From Solirubrobacteraceae bacterium (GTDB lineage Bacteria; Actinomycetota; Thermoleophilia; Solirubrobacterales; Solirubrobacteraceae): a stretch of 10,742 nucleotides of DNA. The notes under the pieces were generated by a model, which was given only the letters and a program-made list of their open reading frames with translations, was not told the DNA's origin and searched no databases. The DNA lies in the NCBI GenBank assembly GCA_030447005.1, contig JAUJME010000039.1:1-10742 (forward strand), given 5' to 3'. The first letter of the stretch is position 1, and every line of letters starts with the position of its first letter. A program made the translations under genes and the position numbers. This document shows, one piece after another, positions 10,543 through 10,742 of this stretch.

Positions 10543-10742
10543 CTAGCCGGCCAGCCCGGCGGTCTCGATCCGCCGGGCGATCACCTCGGTCCACTCGCCG
10601 CCGAACGCCGCCCGCACCCGCTCCGCCGCGGCCGCGTGGTCGTAGGCGACGCGGCGGTGCTCGACGCGCCGGTCGGGGTGGAGGAGGGCGTAGGCGGCGC
10701 GCGGGTCGCCGTCGAACGGCATGCCGACCGACCCCGGGTTGA
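10543..10742 (-). CDS. Metallophosphoesterase, C-terminal part
   Basis: Only the last 66 codons are in the window; the start lies beyond the right edge. The visible protein begins NPGSVGMPFDGDPRAAYALL and continues VEHRRVAYDHAAAAERV to a TAG at 10545-10543. NPGSVGxPxDGDPRAAY followed by a line like VExRRVxYD is the typical end of calcineurin-like phosphoesterases of the Metallophos_2 (YfcE-like) family. In these, the Asn-Pro-Gly-Ser turn lies next to the metal site. The metal-binding Asp/His motifs are outside the window, so substrate and activity cannot be judged. Confidence 0.8.
   Translation of the reverse strand, partial: NPGSVGMPFDGDPRAAYALLHPDRRVEHRRVAYDHAAAAERVRAAFGGEWTEVIARRIETAGLAG

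Overview
The window is very GC-rich DNA with many GTG starts and densely packed genes on both strands. It looks chromosomal and actinobacterial. The protein types (secreted DUF3494 protein with a Pro/Thr linker, AlkZ-like winged-helix protein, 23-residue repeat protein, a glutathione-independent-looking gene set) and the frequent -10-like hexamers placed directly before start codons suggest a Solirubrobacterales/Thermoleophilia-type organism. That assignment is an inference from style, not from a marker gene.

Layout from left to right. Positions 31-2306 form a block bounded by two exact 25-bp direct repeats. It holds a promoter resembling the sigma-28 (FliA/WhiG) type, a secreted DUF3494 ice-binding-like/adhesin protein, and a secreted L,D-transpeptidase eight bases downstream. 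The right-hand repeat is the codons for the C-terminus of an AlkZ-like winged-helix protein on the minus strand (2245-3303). This looks like a cell-surface module placed at the end of an existing gene. Divergent from the AlkZ-like gene is a 53-residue acidic protein (3346-3507), followed by a hairpin and an azlC-azlD branched-chain amino acid exporter pair (3587-4557). Next comes a secreted gamma-glutamyltransferase with an extra C-terminal domain (4566-6641). It converges on a class I SAM methyltransferase (6626-7411, minus), and the two stop codons are the two arms of one small hairpin.

The right half contains a cytoplasmic-looking protein made almost wholly of sixteen 23-residue repeats (7464-8576, minus). 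It is transcribed away from an sthA-type soluble transhydrogenase (8599-10086, plus), and both may use one palindromic promoter core. Tail to tail with sthA is a truncated and frameshifted remnant of an AlkA-like glycosylase (10083 to about 10339, minus). Its upstream edge merges into a 36-bp perfect palindrome that probably ends transcription of a 23-codon ORF with a perfect AGGAGG ribosome binding site (10373-10444, minus). The 3' end of a metallophosphoesterase gene (10543 to the window edge, minus) closes the window.

How the genes work together: the only clear functional units are the DUF3494/L,D-transpeptidase pair (cell surface) and azlCD (amino acid efflux). The gamma-glutamyltransferase acts outside the membrane and could release amino acids, but nothing beyond adjacency links it to azlCD. 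No CRISPR array, insertion sequence, tRNA or rRNA is visible. The most novel-looking items are the repeat-bounded surface module, the micro-ORF/palindrome unit, the repeat protein with its divergent promoter, and the signs of leaderless transcription.
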